This document shows positions 63,250 through 64,000 of a stretch of DNA of 64,000 nt, piece by piece; positions within the stretch are counted from its first letter, which is position 1; each line of letters starts with the position of its first letter. Under the pieces are notes generated by a model, which worked only from the letters and a program-made list of their open reading frames with translations, did no database searches and was not told where the DNA came from. Source of the stretch: Rana temporaria (taxonomy: Eukaryota; Chordata; Amphibia; Anura; Ranidae); NCBI RefSeq assembly GCF_905171775.1, contig NC_053491.1, positions 333,572,952-333,636,951 of the forward strand. The letters are read 5' to 3'. Both the position numbers and the translations under genes were made by a program.

Positions 63250-64000
63250 CTGTAGAAAAGTGGCAGACCCTTCGGGCTGTGGTGCGGCAGTCGACATCCC
63301 AGAATTGGTCGTCACTCCGCTTTTGTATGCGAGTCCTGGGCCTCATCGTGGCCTCTTTCGAGGCGGTACCATATGCGCAATCTCACACGCAAGTGCTACA
63401 GAAAGAAATTCTGTCCAGATGGGACAAGTGCCCATCATCCCTAGATTATCAAATCAGGGTGAGCCACCTGGTCAGGACCTTCCCTAGTTTGGTGGCTGAC
63501 CTCACTGGCACTTCTGTCCGGGAAGTCATTCCTTCCTTATCACTGGGTAGTCATCACAACGGATGTCAGCCTTGGGGGGGGGGGGGGGGGGGAGAGTCTG
63601 GGGGGTTCAGTTGACCCAGGGTCGCTGGTCTCCAGAGGATTCCCATTTGCCAATCAATGTCCTGGAACTTCGGGCGATCAGGCTGTGCCTCTCCACATGG
63701 TCTCAGAGGCTACGAGGGCATCCAGTCAGGATCCAGTCGGACAACGCGACGGCGGTGGCATATGTCAACCATCAAGGAGCAACAAGAAGCTCGGCTGCAG
63801 CGTCAGAAGTCGCTCACAGCCTAAGATGGGCAGAAAGGAGCGTACCGGCCCTGTCAGCCGTATACATTCCAGGTGTGGAAAACTGGCAGGTGGACTACCT
63901 GAGTCGCCAGGTGCTGGACCAAGGAGAATGGTCTCTGCACCCGGAGGTGTTTCAGCTCCTTTGCCAAAGATGGGGCACGCCAGACGTAGATCTCCTGGCG
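63250..64000 (+). pseudogene. DIRS connection and RNase H region, frameshifted (copy A3)
   Basis: Reads RFCMRVLGLIVASFEAVPYAQSHTQVLQ, then VITTDVSLG broken by a 19-G run (63574-63592) at the RNase H start. In other frames it continues with QSDNATAVAYVNHQGATRSSAAASEV and VENWQVDYLSRQVLDQGEWSLHPEVFQLLCQRWGTPDVDLL at the window edge. The same codons are the site of the G run in copy A1. Confidence 0.85.

Larger units (their letters stand above)
59811..64000 (+). mobile_element. DIRS-type retrotransposon copy A3, runs off the window
   Basis: Left terminal repeat near 59811-59990 ('gttcattgatggacacagcc' to 'ttctgcctagtctagaag'), a long leader with an internal duplication, a gag-like remnant (about 61700-62450), reverse transcriptase (about 62640-63200), RNase H (about 63540 on). 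Same family as 1-4677. Reading frames are broken and motif C is altered, so inactive. The recombinase and right end lie outside. It would sit in an intron if the treacle-like gene continues to the right. Confidence 0.85.

Overview
This is a 64-kb piece of a vertebrate nuclear genome, most likely from a frog (a ranid-type anuran). The evidence is small phase-0 coding exons separated by long introns, with the introns packed with DIRS-type tyrosine-recombinase retrotransposons, TTAA-flanked MITEs, hAT, Tc1/mariner, Penelope-like and L1-like copies. No prokaryotic, organellar or free viral sequence is seen. The species call is inferred from repeat content only.

The single host gene runs on the + strand from at least 6354 to 58985. 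I recognise 22 local exons (about 3.4 kb coding). Nineteen encode one lysine/proline/alanine-rich segment that ends in a serine/acidic cluster of the ESSEESDSDEE type; the last three encode a lysine-rich basic tail. Local exons 1-19 are each a multiple of 3 and in phase 0-0. One phase-0 exon per repeat fits TCOF1 (treacle, the nucleolar scaffold for rRNA transcription and pre-rRNA processing) better than its relative NOLC1. The 5' end of the gene and its last exon(s) are not seen here.

Layout: 1-4677, degenerate DIRS copy A1; 4678-6122, Tc1-like relic split by a TTAA MITE; 6354-12393, local exons 1-3 among DIRS and Tc1 relics; 13000-22266, a duplicated block carrying local exons 4 and 5, split by an L1-like LINE; 22800-26900, a decayed DIRS with nested MITEs; 27179-29465, exons 6-7; 29526-34147, DIRS copy B1 carrying a palindromic Penelope-like insert; 34239-42904, exons 8-15 and several MITEs; 43136-48945, DIRS copy B2, structurally almost complete; 49357-54017, exons 16-18; 55633-57114, exon 19, split by a hAT-type element; 58445-58985, exons 20-22; 59811-64000, DIRS copy A3, which runs off the window.

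Most notable: (i) a 1.35-kb hAT-type element with an exact 8-bp target duplication sits inside a coding exon whose two halves still join in frame; (ii) the exon 4/5 duplication gives filled/empty-site proof for two transposon insertions; (iii) both family-B DIRS copies lack reverse-transcriptase core sequence while B2 keeps long open frames and a precise ITR/internal-complementary-region structure; (iv) hammerhead-ribozyme-like cores occur in Penelope-like inserts. Exon edges were placed by eye from reading frame and AG/GT signals, and repeat edges are approximate unless a target duplication is stated.
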